In this document: positions 53,904 to 64,000 of the stretch, one piece after another
Layout of the letters: the number at the start of each line of letters is the position of its first letter
Numbering within the stretch: position 1 is the first letter of the stretch
Assembly: GCA_948470475.1 (NCBI GenBank)
Contig: OX419341.1
Span: forward strand, 5,161,853 to 5,225,852
DNA: 64,000 bases
Direction of reading: 5' to 3'
DNA from: Galaxea fascicularis
Taxonomy: Eukaryota > Cnidaria > Anthozoa > Scleractinia > Euphylliidae
Program-made: the position numbers and the translations under genes
Notes under the pieces: model-generated
Database searches by the model: none
The model's input: only the letters and a program-made list of their open reading frames with translations
What the model was told of the DNA's origin: nothing

Positions 53904-54144
53904 TAAAAAGTCAGGCCGAAATATTTCAGAGGCTAAGAGAAAAGCAGTCCGAACGCGACTTTGTTTAAAGGTAAATACTTCCTTTGTTAAAGATGTCAAT
54001 CTGTTCAGTGTCAAAAACTACTTACAGCAAGTTTTATTTTTCTTTATTTTATTTTAATACCATGCATTTAAAACTAACCAGGTTACTTCTAAAGGAAATC
54101 TTCAGGATACAATCAGACTTGGGAGAGATCTTCTCCGGAATTAA
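53904..54144 (+). CDS. Two terminal exons of an unrecognised small gene
   Basis: TTTTCAG precedes an exon at 53904-53970, which has a GTAAAT donor. After a 111-bp intron, an acceptor (AACCAG) opens a last exon at 54082-54144 ending in TAA. AATAAA follows four bases after the stop (54148-54153). Read with one leading base carried over, the frame gives KKSGRNISEAKRKAVRTRLC, then LK, VTSKGNLQDTIRLGRDLLRN and stop: a basic, helical tail of about 42 residues. Frame continuity across the intron and the well-placed signal make this more than chance. I could not find the 5' exon (it must end in phase 2) and do not recognise the family. Confidence 0.4.
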
Positions 54145-56543
54145 CTAAATAAAGCTAGGAGCTTATTACTCATGAAACCGCTATGTCTGGTTTATAATTT
54201 CTTCGATGATGTCGTTGTTTTAAGGTGGCTCTACCCTGATTTGTAGCTCTTTCCAGCCCATATACTTTGATACTTTTAAGTTATAGGCACTTAAAGCTAA
54301 AATTAGGGGTGTTTTTAACAGGTTGCACTGTTGCTACAGTAACCAATTATGTCAAGAAAATGACCACAACTTGTTCAAATTTGTTTGGGCATTCATTTGG
54401 TATCATTATTATAGTATCAACTGATAAAGTGTGATAGTGACTGATCAATCAAATTATATGGGATGAAAAGTGCTGCAAAACAGGATGAAGCCACCTTAAG
54501 CCTCGCTTTTCGCCCTCGTTATCTCTTTGCCAACTCAAAATTTCTAACACACTCAATGTGAATGTGCACAAACCACGATAAAAAAAGGCTAGCTAAAGTG
54601 AAAAAAGCTGTTCTCATCACTATATGAATATACTGATAATAATTTGTTATTGAAGCTTTCTCCTGCCGAGCGTCAAAATTTGTCGAAACCTGACTGCGTG
54701 GTACCAATCTCTTTTCTTCGCCCGGTTAATACAAAACGGCAACAAAGAAATGCATTTCAACACTTTTTTTCTCTACGAGTTGAGGTTATCATAGCGCGTC
54801 GGACAAACTCGGGAATACCACACATTAAACGCCACTCATTAACATATCGAAACCGACTTATGTAATAGCATTTTGTAAGGGCCGGGGAATATTTTGACCA
54901 AAGAGAAAGTTCTATTTATGTAGCTGATGGGGTTGAATATCGAAAGACTAAAACATGATATGACCTCACGGCAAAGTTAGACTGAAAATCTGAACACTGT
55001 TTCTCATATCTTTTGGATACCATACACCATTTAAGTACTGAATTAGGCTAAATTAAGCTACATTCGATTCAGTTTCCGGGCCGGTTAAAAAGTTAAGCGC
55101 CTTGTTTGTTTACCACGAACCATGGTCAGTCGATTCTTATTTAAAACGCCTATCCCGCCAGAAACTAGTTCAGATCTGAAGGATGACTCATGCCTAAGTT
55201 ATCCTTTCGCACTGAGGCAAAGCTTACAGACCTTTTTTTTTGTATCTATAGGCTGCTTTTAATAGAGTCTTATCCGCATTCAGGGATGGCTAGTTAGATT
55301 GATGAGTGCCCTTCAATTGAAACTATTGCCTTCTTTAACTCTCTCTTTACCATCAAGACTCGAGCCTTCACATAACTGTCGGACAGTTTTCAACACTGAG
55401 ATGATTACATAAAAAAAATCCTCGGATTGTTTTCCTTTGTTTGCTGGTTATTTTGTGCAAATTACAGTTTCATATCATTTCAGTTTCTGAAGAAAAACAT
55501 TTCATTTCCAAACTGACATCCACTTTTATGTTTTTTTCGAACGCTTAGGAAACATCAAGTCGTCTGATCAAAAATAATCAATTTTTAGAAAGTGTAGAAA
55601 CACTTTCGGATGAACTTGGTTTTAGTTTTCTTTTGTATTTAAACGAAGCTAGGTGTCCCCGATTTGTTTACGATTGTAAACTGGTACATTTGACACGTTA
55701 ACATTCTTAGAAAGCGCCAGAACAAATTTGATTGTCTTAGTTGAAATGCTTTTCATCAAGGAATTGAAACCGACGAGCTGAACAAACTGTGTGACTCAAT
55801 CCGCGCGTAGTTATTTGTTTAGACAGTTTTTTAAGCTCTTTTGGTTCTTATTTTCTTATTTTTAAGTCCCTCATTCAATTTTATCACATTTCAGCATTCG
55901 TGACCCCCGGCATTTTCATCCGCTTTTTATACTGTAATATACGGATGCTAATTTTTGTGTTTTTCTAGAACTTGAAAATGACCTCGAAGACTTTTAGCTG
56001 AAACTTGTGTGCAACGGCACTGCGAAACAAGTTTCGCGAGACAAGTTTCACGAGAAGTAGAACCGCTTTCTACTTCTGCAACGGTCGCAACGATCGCAGT
56101 GATGATAAAAACAAGAGTTTCACTGCGTAACCCACTTCGCGAAACTGGTCTCGTTCGGTCTTGTTACGTTACGCTGCGTAAGCCAATAGAAACCGGAACA
56201 GCAATTTCAAATTCCCGAACAAGTTTCGACCTTTTATGTTACACGGTGCAACGCCGGCTGAAACTTGTTTCGCAGTGTCGGTGCACACAAGTTTCAGCTA
56301 GAAGTTTCAACGTGTGACACCCAGTCACATGCTAAGACAGAAATAGACGTGTACATTGCTAAACTCCTGTCAGCTTCCACTTTTAGTCTGTCACCTTTCG
56401 GTTTTTAACTGATTGTCGCTCATAGATGTTCGTGATTCGAAAGATAGATGGACAGGAGTAAGATGTGATGTGAAGAGGCACAGGACAAAACTGTTGATAG
56501 CTTAGAGGAGGCTCCATATTCTCGTCTCCTCGAATCATTTTCG
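54145..56543. other. Intergenic, no gene recognised
   Basis: AT-rich sequence with only short frames. It contains the inverted-repeat element at 55,995-56,300. Confidence 0.5.
55995..56300. mobile_element. Inverted-repeat element rich in GAAACTTGTTTC-like words
   Basis: TAGCTGAAACTTGTGTGC at the left and GCACACAAGTTTCAGCTA at the right are exact inverted 18-bp ends. Inside, GCGAAACAAGTTTCGCG, GAAACTGGT and GAACAAGTTTCGACC repeat the same GAAAC/GTTTC theme. It is 306 bp long. The flanks show no clear target duplication. Confidence 0.7.
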
Positions 56544-59500
56544 ATGGCGGAACAGTGGCTTTTTACAGGGCTTCTTCTGCTTGCTTTGTTAAGCAAGGAA
56601 TTAGGTAACCTCACACCATATAACACATTTAATGCTGGCTGTAAAATCGAACTATTTGTAATGGGAATCTTAAGCCAAAATTTTCTTTTCGAGTGGATCA
56701 ATAGGGATGAGGCCAAAAAAAAAAGGGGGGGGGGGCATGAGAAAAAGTGCTCAAGGGAAAAAGAGTAGAGTGATCAGCGGTTTCTAATAACCGTAGAAAA
56801 CTCAATAACCCAATAAGGTACAATTGATTGACTCGGAAATGCAATGTGGAAATATGTTAACTTGAGATTAACACGAAGGAGGAAAATTGCATGTACTTGA
56901 TGTTTGTTCATACGTGTAAACACGTAAAGAGACCCTCCTGCAAATGGCGCCGACTGTAGTGTTAATCGCACTTGGGTTGATATTTTTACTTCTACTTGTA
57001 AGCCTACTACAGTCTCCGAACACTTTCTCCATGAATCATGTAAGCGGCATCTCATTCCGATTGGAAAACTCCACACTAAACGTGATCCTTCAGCAAGGCA
57101 CGTGACGCTTTTCTAATCCATAAAGCGAAAACTCACTGAAACCTTCACGTGTCAATAATCGTGCTGAAATGTAACGATGGTTGTTTACCATTTACCTAAA
57201 AAATCCGGACATTTCGGATGAAATGTAAACGAAAGACTATTTTTTCTTCCCGAACGGAAATTTCCACGGGAAAACGGGATTTCTTGAAAGGTAGCCCAAA
57301 ATTTCCAACCGAAATTTCCGAACGGAAAATGTGTGTACCATTTGGGATTTTCACTAGTTCCAAGCCCTACTCCAATTTTGATGCGTGTCACGTGTTATTT
57401 AGTAGGGGTTGTGCGAATCTACACGCCAATCCTGATCGGAACTTTTCATTGAGGATTTTTACTTACCATTTGTACAAACTGTCGACCAACCGGTTTTCCC
57501 ATGTAAATGGTAAACAACCTCTATTTCTTTTTCCGGTTTAGCATTCTATTGGAAAATTCATCACCTCCACGTTAAATTTCACGCTATAAACCGATATCGC
57601 ACGAATCACGAAGCGAATTAATTTTTCTTGAATCGCATAGCTTCTTACTTTGACTGATCACCATCTATTCCTTGACCCGATGTTGGGCAAGCTTGATCGT
57701 ACATGGTTTTTGCTGCGTTTTCAAAAGACATGTTCTAAAACCCGAAACCACCGGAACAAAACCATCGAAACCACTGAAACAGTGTTACCGAAACCACCGG
57801 AACAACCAAAAAATACTGAAAACTACGCAGACGGTGTCTCAGGGGCGGATCCAGGAATTTCTGAAAGGGGGGGTTGTACACTACCGAAGTAGCCTTGAAC
57901 ACCAATGGTGTGGAAGGCGAGTAACTTGATAAGCAGTCGAATGGTAAAAGTGAAATAACTTCGTAAAAACAATTTTATTCTATTATTATTTTACGAAGAA
58001 TCAAGCAAAATAACAAAAAAAATTCTCAAAGGGGGGGTTGCAACCCCCTCAACCCCTCCCCTGGATCCGCCTCTGTGACTGGGTTCGTCATGCAAGGCAA
58101 CGAAACTGATTTGACGATATGTTCAGTTTAGGAAGACTGATTAACTCAGTGGGATACGTGATGAACGGGCCCACGAAGTTCGCTAGTTTTAATACTCTTT
58201 TCCGTCAGGGCAAAAAATGATAAATTTGACAGTATCGCATGTTTTATTTTATATCTCAGCAGGTATTTACAGCAATGTAGACTACTATATCTCATTTGAA
58301 AGTGTAAAAAATGGGCTTTCTGTAAACAAAATAAATCTTATCATGAAAGCCCAGAACATTTCAGAAAAACATTCTGAAAGAGCATAAATTAGCATAATGT
58401 ATGCATCATTTTTGAGAAAAAATGAATATAATATCTTCCTAAGGTGTTGAAAAATGAATGATCCTTGTTCTCCCAGCAAAATGACCTGAAGGTTTGGCAG
58501 AAAAAGATTAAATCTGAAATTTCTTATGAATTTTTTCCACACCCATTTATTGCGTTTCAAGTCCCCATGGCAACGCGATTTGACCCCGGCCCACATGTCA
58601 TCACCTCGATTGAATTACCGAGTCTTTTATTAAAATACCGAGTGTTTTGATCTAAAATCACTCCGAAAGAACCTTTGGACTTTCATATGAGGCAGCTTAA
58701 CTGCTAAATACCCTGCCATTTATTTGCATGTGAATAGAGTGTATTGTTATCTGTCTCGTTCTTCAAAAGATGCCGCTACAAGAAGACAATAGACCATTTC
58801 CGAGTTCATGTCTGCCTCCTCTTCAAAGCGAGTCTAAGTGCGAAGGGTTTGTGATGGTTATTAGTTCTACTTTACATATGAATGAAAACTAATTTTCATA
58901 ACAAAAAATTCGCACTTAGACTCGCTTTGAAGAGGAGGCAGACATGAACTCGGAAATGGCCTATAGTGGTGGGGTATTCAGCAGTTACTCAGCAGTGGCT
59001 TTACGGGTATATTTCATGAAATTGGCAAGAATTGAAACGTACAAAAGGAACCAGAAGAGTAATTCCTCGCATATTTTGCAATAGGCCATATTCGTATTCT
59101 CGGTATTGACCTGGATCTAGCATGAAGTGGAGGCTCTTGCGGGGGAATCTTTTCATTATCGTAACCCCGCAGACCTTAATTTTTCCAGTTAAAATGCAGA
59201 ATAAACTAAAACCAAACCTTCTCTAAATATATTGAGTACCAAAACTTTCAAAATGTGTTTTAACCATTCTTTTCATATGTAAATGTATTCCCCCGCAAGA
59301 GCCTCCACTTCATGCTAGATCCAGTTCAATACCGAGAATACGAATATGGCCTATTGCATGGCGATAGCGAAACCACGCGGTCGAAAGTAAACACATCGCT
59401 TATCTTCAAAAACATCATTTGCATTCAAGTTCTCGGTCGATTTGGCTTTCTTTTTCCCTCGACATCTTCGACATCTTCGAATATCACTTCTAAACTTCCT

Positions 59501-62500
59501 TCAGCCGTCAAATTCGACGTTCGGGGCTATGGCGCGTTGTCGGTGTCAAAATTATGTTTGTCATTTAATTATGTGTTTTGTATTGACATTAAAATGTTCA
59601 TTGTGAACTTAACCTCGGCATCATGATGTTCGTCTTGATGTTATGATATTCGTCATGACATTATGATATTCGTCTTGACATTAAGATGTTCGTCATGACA
59701 TGATGTTCGTCATGACATTATGATGTCCGTCTTGACATTATAATGTTCGTCATGACATTGATGTTCATCTTTACATTAAGATGTTCGTCTTTACATTAAG
59801 ATGTTCGTCTTGACATTATGATGTTCGTCATGGCATTACGATGCTCGTCGTGACATTACGATGTTCGTCTTGACATTATGATGTTCGTCATGATGATGTT
59901 GGTCTTGATAGCATGCACTGCGCGCCGAATTCCCGCCAGAGACAGTCACGTGGGTATTCAAAACTAAAATGGTTGCTACTGTTGAGTTTCGGCAGGCCTT
60001 AATAGGGAGTTTACGCAACTACGACGCGACGGCAACGAGAACGCCACACAACAATGGGCTTAATGAGCAAAAACAATAGTTCTGCACGTGCGTTTTACCT
60101 TTTGGTACATTTCGTTGCTGCCATCTGCAAAACGACGACGTGAAATGACTAAATTTTCGGTTTTTACCCGAACGTGACCGCATGACAGCAACTTTTTCTT
60201 TCTTTTTCTTTACTTTAACACCGTTCACACTAATTCAAACCCTGGACAGTTCGCCAGCGCTTTTTAAGTTGAACAAGTTGGAATAATCACGAAAGAGTAA
60301 CAAAAACGGGAAGTTTCATTTTCAAATGACGTTTTCGTTCCCGTCGTCGTCGTAGTTACGTAAACTCCCTATTAGGGAGTTTAAGATTCTACGACGCGAC
60401 GGCAACGAAGACGTCATTTCAAAATACAACTTCTCGTTTGTGTAACTCTTTCGAGATTATTCCAATTTGTTTAACATGAAAAATGCTGGCGAAGGGTCTA
60501 AATTACTGTGAATGATGTTAAAGCAAAGGAAGAGAAAGAAAAACTTGTCACCATACACTCACGTTCTCGAGAAAACCCCAAATTTGGTCATTTCACGTTG
60601 TTGTTTCGCAGAGGACGGCAAAGAAATGTACCAAAATGTTTTTTCTTTCTCTTTCTTTGCTTTAACACCGTTCATTGTAATTTAGGCCCTGGCCAGCTCG
60701 CCAGCATTTTTCATGTTAAGCAAATTGGAATAATCTCGAAAGAGTTACACAAACGAGAAGTTGTATTTTGAAATGACGTTTTCGTTGCCGTCGCGTCGTA
60801 GAATCTTAAACTCCCTATTATCAAGAACAGAACGCTTGCTTGGAGATGAGCAACGGCAGCTTGATAGTATTAACACTTGTGACAGTGAAACTTTAGATGG
60901 ACTGTGTTTTCATGGTGAACAGGGCCTAATGCTTTGTGGCATATTGACGGACACCACAAACTTATAAGGTGTACTTATAAGCAAACCACGCCTGCTCTGT
61001 AACCCATTTCCTCATCTTCAATTTGATGAGAGCAGAGAATCAATTTCTCATAGGCAAACAGGACTTGACTCAATACACTTGAAAACACAGTCCATCTAAA
61101 GTTTAAACATCATGAACATCAGAATGTCATGACGAACATCATAATGTCAAGACGGACATCATGATGTCATGACGAATATCATCAGCGGCGGCCATTTCTC
61201 TTGGCGTTCTCACAGTGAAATGTCCAAACATAAAAACTTCGTTATGTAGGCCTCATTGAGGTATCTTACGCAAATTCGTACAGGAAGTGGCTAAATTTCT
61301 CAACTTCCTGTGTACCAAATTTGGAGAAAATCAGAAAAAAACGCCATTTTTTGCGGATTTTTTTTTTCTTATGCGACGTTTTCGACCTACAATGATAAGG
61401 GTGGAAGGTGAGCTTACAACCGGTCAGTATAAAACATGAACTGCGGACTGCGGACTGCGGCGTGATTGGCTTTTTACTCGAAACACAATAACATTCCAGA
61501 AATATTTCTATTGTTCACGGTTTGGATTTTCACACTAATATATATATATATATATAGGATGAAACACAAAGTATCAGCGCCTCATTGCCTGGCTTTGAAA
61601 CTGAAATTTTTCCCGCAGAAAACAAAATGGAACGTAATTTGCACAAAATAACAAGGATAGATAGATAGATAGATTATTTTGAAAAATATTACAACCAAAG
61701 GTTGAATTACGCATTCATTTACAAAAATAATAAGTATATAAGAAATAATGACATACTTGTTAAAATATTAAAAATTAGGTATCATACAATAAAAGTCAGC
61801 TTTTGCAAAGCGTGCGTGAATGATAGAAAATAAAACTATTAAAAAGGCACACGACCAGAAGAATGTTATAGCATCCATCATGAAAATGTCCGACTGAAAA
61901 GTCCAGGCCAGGTCCAGGCCCATAACTGACGAGGATTTTAGTGGTCACGCATGACGTTAATTACGTAACTAATCGACGGCTCAACATCGTAAGGTCATCT
62001 AAAAACGAATGTGTATTAGATAAAATATGCCGAATCAATTGGAGCCAGTCATGTCACATTTTGTTATGTTTAATTTCAATCAGTCTGTCAGTCTGCTTTA
62101 ACCTTTGTTAAGTTGTTTCCAATATTGCAGAGCGGCTCCATTCGCAAGCAAAAATGAATGAGAACCGCTACCACATGGCCCTAGTGCCCAATGAGTGGCT
62201 TCCAGATTACCTAGACACATTAATTTGTGAGGTATTCTTTTCACTCCAAGGCACATCCCTTAAGCGTTACGTTTTCGTGCTTGTTTTATTCATGCGGGGA
62301 CTTGAGTCTGGGAATTAGCCGTGCTAAGCTGATGAGTCCTATAGATCGTTTTTACATGACGTCACGGCGGCCATGTTGGTGCACAAAAACAAAGGAATGC
62401 CGGCCATGTTGGTGCACAAGGTTAACCCTCTGGGAATTGAACTCTATTATTATGCAGATACTTTCTTTTGTTTCATTGTACTAATATGGCCGCCGGTCTA

Positions 62501-63078
62501 CAAATCAAGTGAAGGATGATCCTCGCAACTGCGTAAAGAAGCCTGAAGAAATTCAGGACTTCAACGGGGTTTGAACCCGTGACCTCGCAATACTGTTGCC
62601 CGGCGATGCCTATTTCCCTTTCATAGACGGTCGTTGCCATTATTAACGGTCGATGCCATCGTTGGTAACCAAGCCTTTAGTAGGGCAGGTGTAATTTTAT
62701 GAGCTATGGATTTAGTTATAATAATGCAATTCATTTGTAAGTTTTCAAATCGTCTTAGAAAGGGCGACGTTTAGGCCCTAGTTAAATTGCGTTAATATTT
62801 CGAGATAGTGCCTGTTACAGATGAATCAGTTATGATAGACAGTTAACTATAATATACACCTAAAATTTTTGGGGTCCGTGGCCGATCATAGGGGTAAGCG
62901 TAGTGGTTAGGGAAAGATCATAGCAAGCCGCTGAAGGGTTCAGGTTCAATTCTGGGTTGGAAATTTATATTTTTTTTAATAAGGAAGATTTTCTCTATCA
63001 GTTGAAACATTTTTTAAGTGTCTTAAAAATGGCAACTACCGTTTACGGAACGGAAAGTTGCCCCGGCGATGCTCTAAA

Positions 63079-63111
<33 letters not shown>

Positions 63112-64000
63112 AGGTCAATCGTGGGTTCAAGGCCGAAGCAGCTGCTTATGCTTGGGCTCAAACGTTATTTGGTACATGTAAGGGGTAATGCCCGCTACCA
63201 CGTAGCCATAGTGCCAAATGAATGGCTTCCAGCTTAACTAGACACATTAATTTGTGAGATATTTTAAACATGAATGATGACTAATTGAGCTAACATACTG
63301 TGCATGCAAGTCCCGCATCCTTTTAAAATTTACTAACAATGGTCTGTGCTGCCGTTTATTAAAACAATTTAGATGCAGAGGGTACTTTCTCGACAGTTTA
63401 CGTGTCACCCTTCGGACGTGATACCGCCATCTGTGGTAGCCAAGATCAGCCTTGCCAGTCGATTGCTAAGGCAGTACATCAAGTCAACTGGGGCGGTGAA
63501 ATCTACCTCGAGGGGGACGGGACAAAAAAGACCTTTTACAATTGTAGCGTTCCTGAAGATCGTCTGGGGATTTATATTAACAAAAGCTTGAAAGTAACGG
63601 GCTTCATGGCTCACGTATTCTGTTTTGGAGGATTTAATTTCATGAAAAGAAATGACAAACAGCGGATGGCGTTCCAGTTATCAGGGATCGTGTTTTGGAA
63701 AACGCCCTTAACTTTCGATGACTGCCATTACGTAAAAATTCTTAATTGTTCATTCCGTAATTCGTCTACGGCTCTGAGTATTCAGATTGCAAACATAACA
63801 AATTTTCAACTGGAAATTGAAGGATTCTCTTATTTCCACGAAAATTTGCAATGTGTTGAGGTCCTTCTCGTCAATAACTCAGAAAACGGAAGTCAAGTGC
63901 TCAATATTTACGTCACTGATACATACTTCTTACAAAATGGTTTCCATGGTAGCCCAAGCTCTTACAAAGGTGGTGTGAAGATTGGAACCAGCAAAAAGTA
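56544..64000 (+). CDS. Secreted glycosylated probable beta-helix protein, 5' part only
   Basis: Exon 1 (56544-56604) encodes a signal peptide, MAEQWLFTGLLLLALLSKEL, and ends in phase 1 at a GTAACC donor. Exon 2 starts at 63373 after TTTAG in matching phase and stays open to the window end, giving about 229 codons. Mature sequence includes DAEGTFSTVYVSPFGRDT, then CGSQDQPCQSIAKAVHQVNW and a GGEIYL turn, the pattern of right-handed beta-helix (DUF1565-like) proteins. Short strand-turn repeats follow, with at least six N-glycosylation sequons (for example NCS, NKS, NSS, NIT). I recall large coral membrane or extracellular proteins with this N-terminus, of unknown role. The 6.8-kb intron is full of repeats. 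A cassette-like exon at 62,131 could be included in some transcripts. Confidence 0.7.
57179..57519. mobile_element. MITE with GGTTGTTTACCATTTAC ends
   Basis: GGTTGTTTACCATTTAC at 57179 is matched by GTAAATGGTAAACAACC ending at 57519. The 341-bp interior contains multiple TTTCC-GAACGGAAATTTCC palindrome-like words. Confidence 0.8.
57840..58075. mobile_element. MITE with CAGGGGCGGATCCAGG ends
   Basis: CAGGGGCGGATCCAGG at the left pairs with CCTGGATCCGCCTCTG at the right. Inside, AAAGGGGGGGTTGTA and AAAGGGGGGGTTGCAACCCC occur. The terminal sequence is one I have seen widely in metazoan hAT-like MITEs; that assignment is from memory. It is 236 bp long. Confidence 0.75.
58789..58964. mobile_element. 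Foldback MITE, ATAGGCCATTTCCG family, copy 2
   Basis: Arms of about 65 bp pair almost perfectly (CATTTCCGAGTTCATGTCTG against CAGACATGAACTCGGAAATG, then CAAAGCGAGTCTAAGTGCGA against its complement). It shares outer and inner words with 26,808-26,994. Confidence 0.8.
59081..59354. mobile_element. Foldback MITE with ATAGGCCATATTCG ends
   Basis: ATAGGCCATATTCGTATTCT pairs with AGAATACGAATATGGCCTAT, and CTAGCATGAAGTGGAGGCTC pairs with GAGCCTCCACTTCATGCTAG further in. TGCA flanks both sides (59077-59080 and 59355-59358). It is related in its outer bases to the neighbouring element at 58,789. Confidence 0.8.
59622..59905. repeat. Minisatellite, unit about 20 bp
   Basis: About 14 imperfect units of the type ATGTTCGTC(T/A)TGACATTA. 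The same sequence in reverse orientation, about four units, lies at 61,106-61,185. Confidence 0.85.
60001..60373. mobile_element. Foldback element A (AATAGGGAGTTTACG ends)
   Basis: AATAGGGAGTTTACGCAACT, then ACGACGCGACGGCAACGA, pairs with CGTCGTCGTAGTTACGTAAA, then CTCCCTATT at the right. The interior contains AAAGAAAAAGAAAG-type runs and a TTAACACCGTTCAC word shared with element B. Confidence 0.8.
60371..60820. mobile_element. Foldback element B (TAGGGAGTTTAAG ends), abutting A
   Basis: TAGGGAGTTTAAGATTCTAC at the left pairs with GTAGAATCTTAAACTCCCTA at the right. Arms extend through AATGACGT-type and GATTATTCCAATTTG words over about 130 bp. It starts where element A ends, the two sharing the CTCCCTATTAGGGAG junction. 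Confidence 0.8.
60887..61107. repeat. Inverted repeat between the foldbacks and the second minisatellite block
   Basis: AAACTTTAGATGGACTGTGT near 60,887 is matched by ACACAGTCCATCTAAAGTTT ending near 61,107. With the outward minisatellites of opposite orientation, this suggests a larger foldback whose arms hold the minisatellite. Confidence 0.65.
61106..61185. repeat. Minisatellite, reverse orientation, about four units
   Basis: Units of the type ATGTCATGACGAACATCATA are the reverse complement of the array at 59,622-59,905. Confidence 0.8.
61535..61678. repeat. TA and GATA microsatellites
   Basis: A TA dinucleotide run (about 61,538-61,557) and a short GATA run (about 61,655-61,672) in the intron of the secreted-protein gene. 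Confidence 0.8.
62131..62231 (+). other. Exon-like sequence in intron 1 of the secreted-protein gene
   Basis: A good acceptor (TTCCAATATTGCAG) precedes it and GAG/GTATTC follows. In the phase left by exon 1 it is open (ERLHSQAKMNENRYHMALVP, then NEWLPDYLDTLICE) and ends in phase 0. A diverged copy at 63,190-63,262 has an in-frame stop. It could be a cassette exon joining a GGT acceptor at 63,381 or simply a repeat fragment. Confidence 0.3.
62505..62611 (-). repeat. tRNA-derived SINE, minus strand, left (tail plus box B) part
   Basis: On the minus strand, GGTTCAAACCCC (box B, about 62,567-62,578) is followed by a SINE tail (GTTGAAGTCCTGAATTTCTT, then CAGGCTTCTTTACGCAGTTG). Its head is missing here; a box-A-bearing piece lies at 63,057. 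Confidence 0.65.
63057..63140 (-). repeat. tRNA-derived SINE, minus strand, box A part
   Basis: On the minus strand, CATAGCTCAGTTGTTTAGAG is a good box A region. It borders GTTGCCCCGGCGATGC, nearly identical to GTTGCCCGGCGATGC at 62,596-62,611 where the other SINE part ends. Confidence 0.6.

Noticed and set aside
53529..53906. 125-codon plus-strand frame with hydrophobic stretches
   Set aside because: T-rich intergenic sequence gives Phe/Val/Ile runs by chance. It ends at the acceptor site of the better-supported exon at 53,904.
59622..59905. CRISPR-like array
   Set aside because: Direct head-to-tail units of about 20 bp with no unique spacers, in a eukaryotic intron; it is a minisatellite.
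62227..62484. 85-codon plus-strand frame
   Set aside because: It overlaps an inverted-repeat element with two GGCCATGTTGGTGCAC copies; the repeated CRPCWCT residues come from that DNA repeat.

Overview
This is eukaryotic nuclear DNA, most likely from a stony coral or a close anthozoan. The genes are split by many GT-AG introns, the sequence is AT-rich, and the introns are packed with short inverted-repeat elements and tRNA-derived SINEs. There is a canonical eukaryotic tRNA-Ser(GCT), an internal TTAGGG tract, and two proteins (an intronless NHL-type protein and a secreted, glycosylated, probable beta-helix protein) of kinds I associate with coral genomes. Species assignment is inference.

Left third (1-14,399, minus strand): 20 exons of a coiled-coil gene whose N-terminus matches HMMR/RHAMM, a mitotic spindle and centrosome protein. 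Its 3' end lies off the left edge. About 0.9 kb of shared upstream sequence (14,400-15,293) separates it head to head from SCLT1 (15,294-47,824, plus strand), a centriole distal-appendage protein. For SCLT1 I could assemble all 25 coding exons with consistent phases, giving 765 codons plus stop. Two genes of the centrosome/centriole therefore appear to share one bidirectional promoter carrying E2F-, CCAAT- and YY1-like motifs.

The SCLT1 introns hold most of the interesting material. Intron 2 contains a 1.68-kb TA-flanked element with arrays of TCTCGCGAGA palindromes inside both ends and a 215-bp internal tandem repeat. Intron 18 contains an intronless antisense NHL-type gene (37,636-39,477) and a roughly 170-bp copy of its middle. 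Intron 21 contains an antisense tRNA-Ser(GCT). Intron 23 contains an interstitial telomere-like tract. Foldback elements, a LINE 3' end and SINE pieces fill much of the rest.

Right quarter (47,825-64,000): the SCLT1 3' UTR; an unrecognised 187-codon minus-strand ORF with a possible PP1-docking motif (51,096-51,659); two terminal exons of an unrecognised small plus-strand gene (53,904-54,144); and the 5' part of a secreted protein gene (signal-peptide exon at 56,544, second exon from 63,373 running off the window). The 6.8-kb intron between those last two exons is almost wholly repeats, including a minisatellite present in two opposite orientations around twin foldback elements.

Exon calls come from reading splice sites and phases by eye. 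Homology calls come from remembered family features, without a database search.
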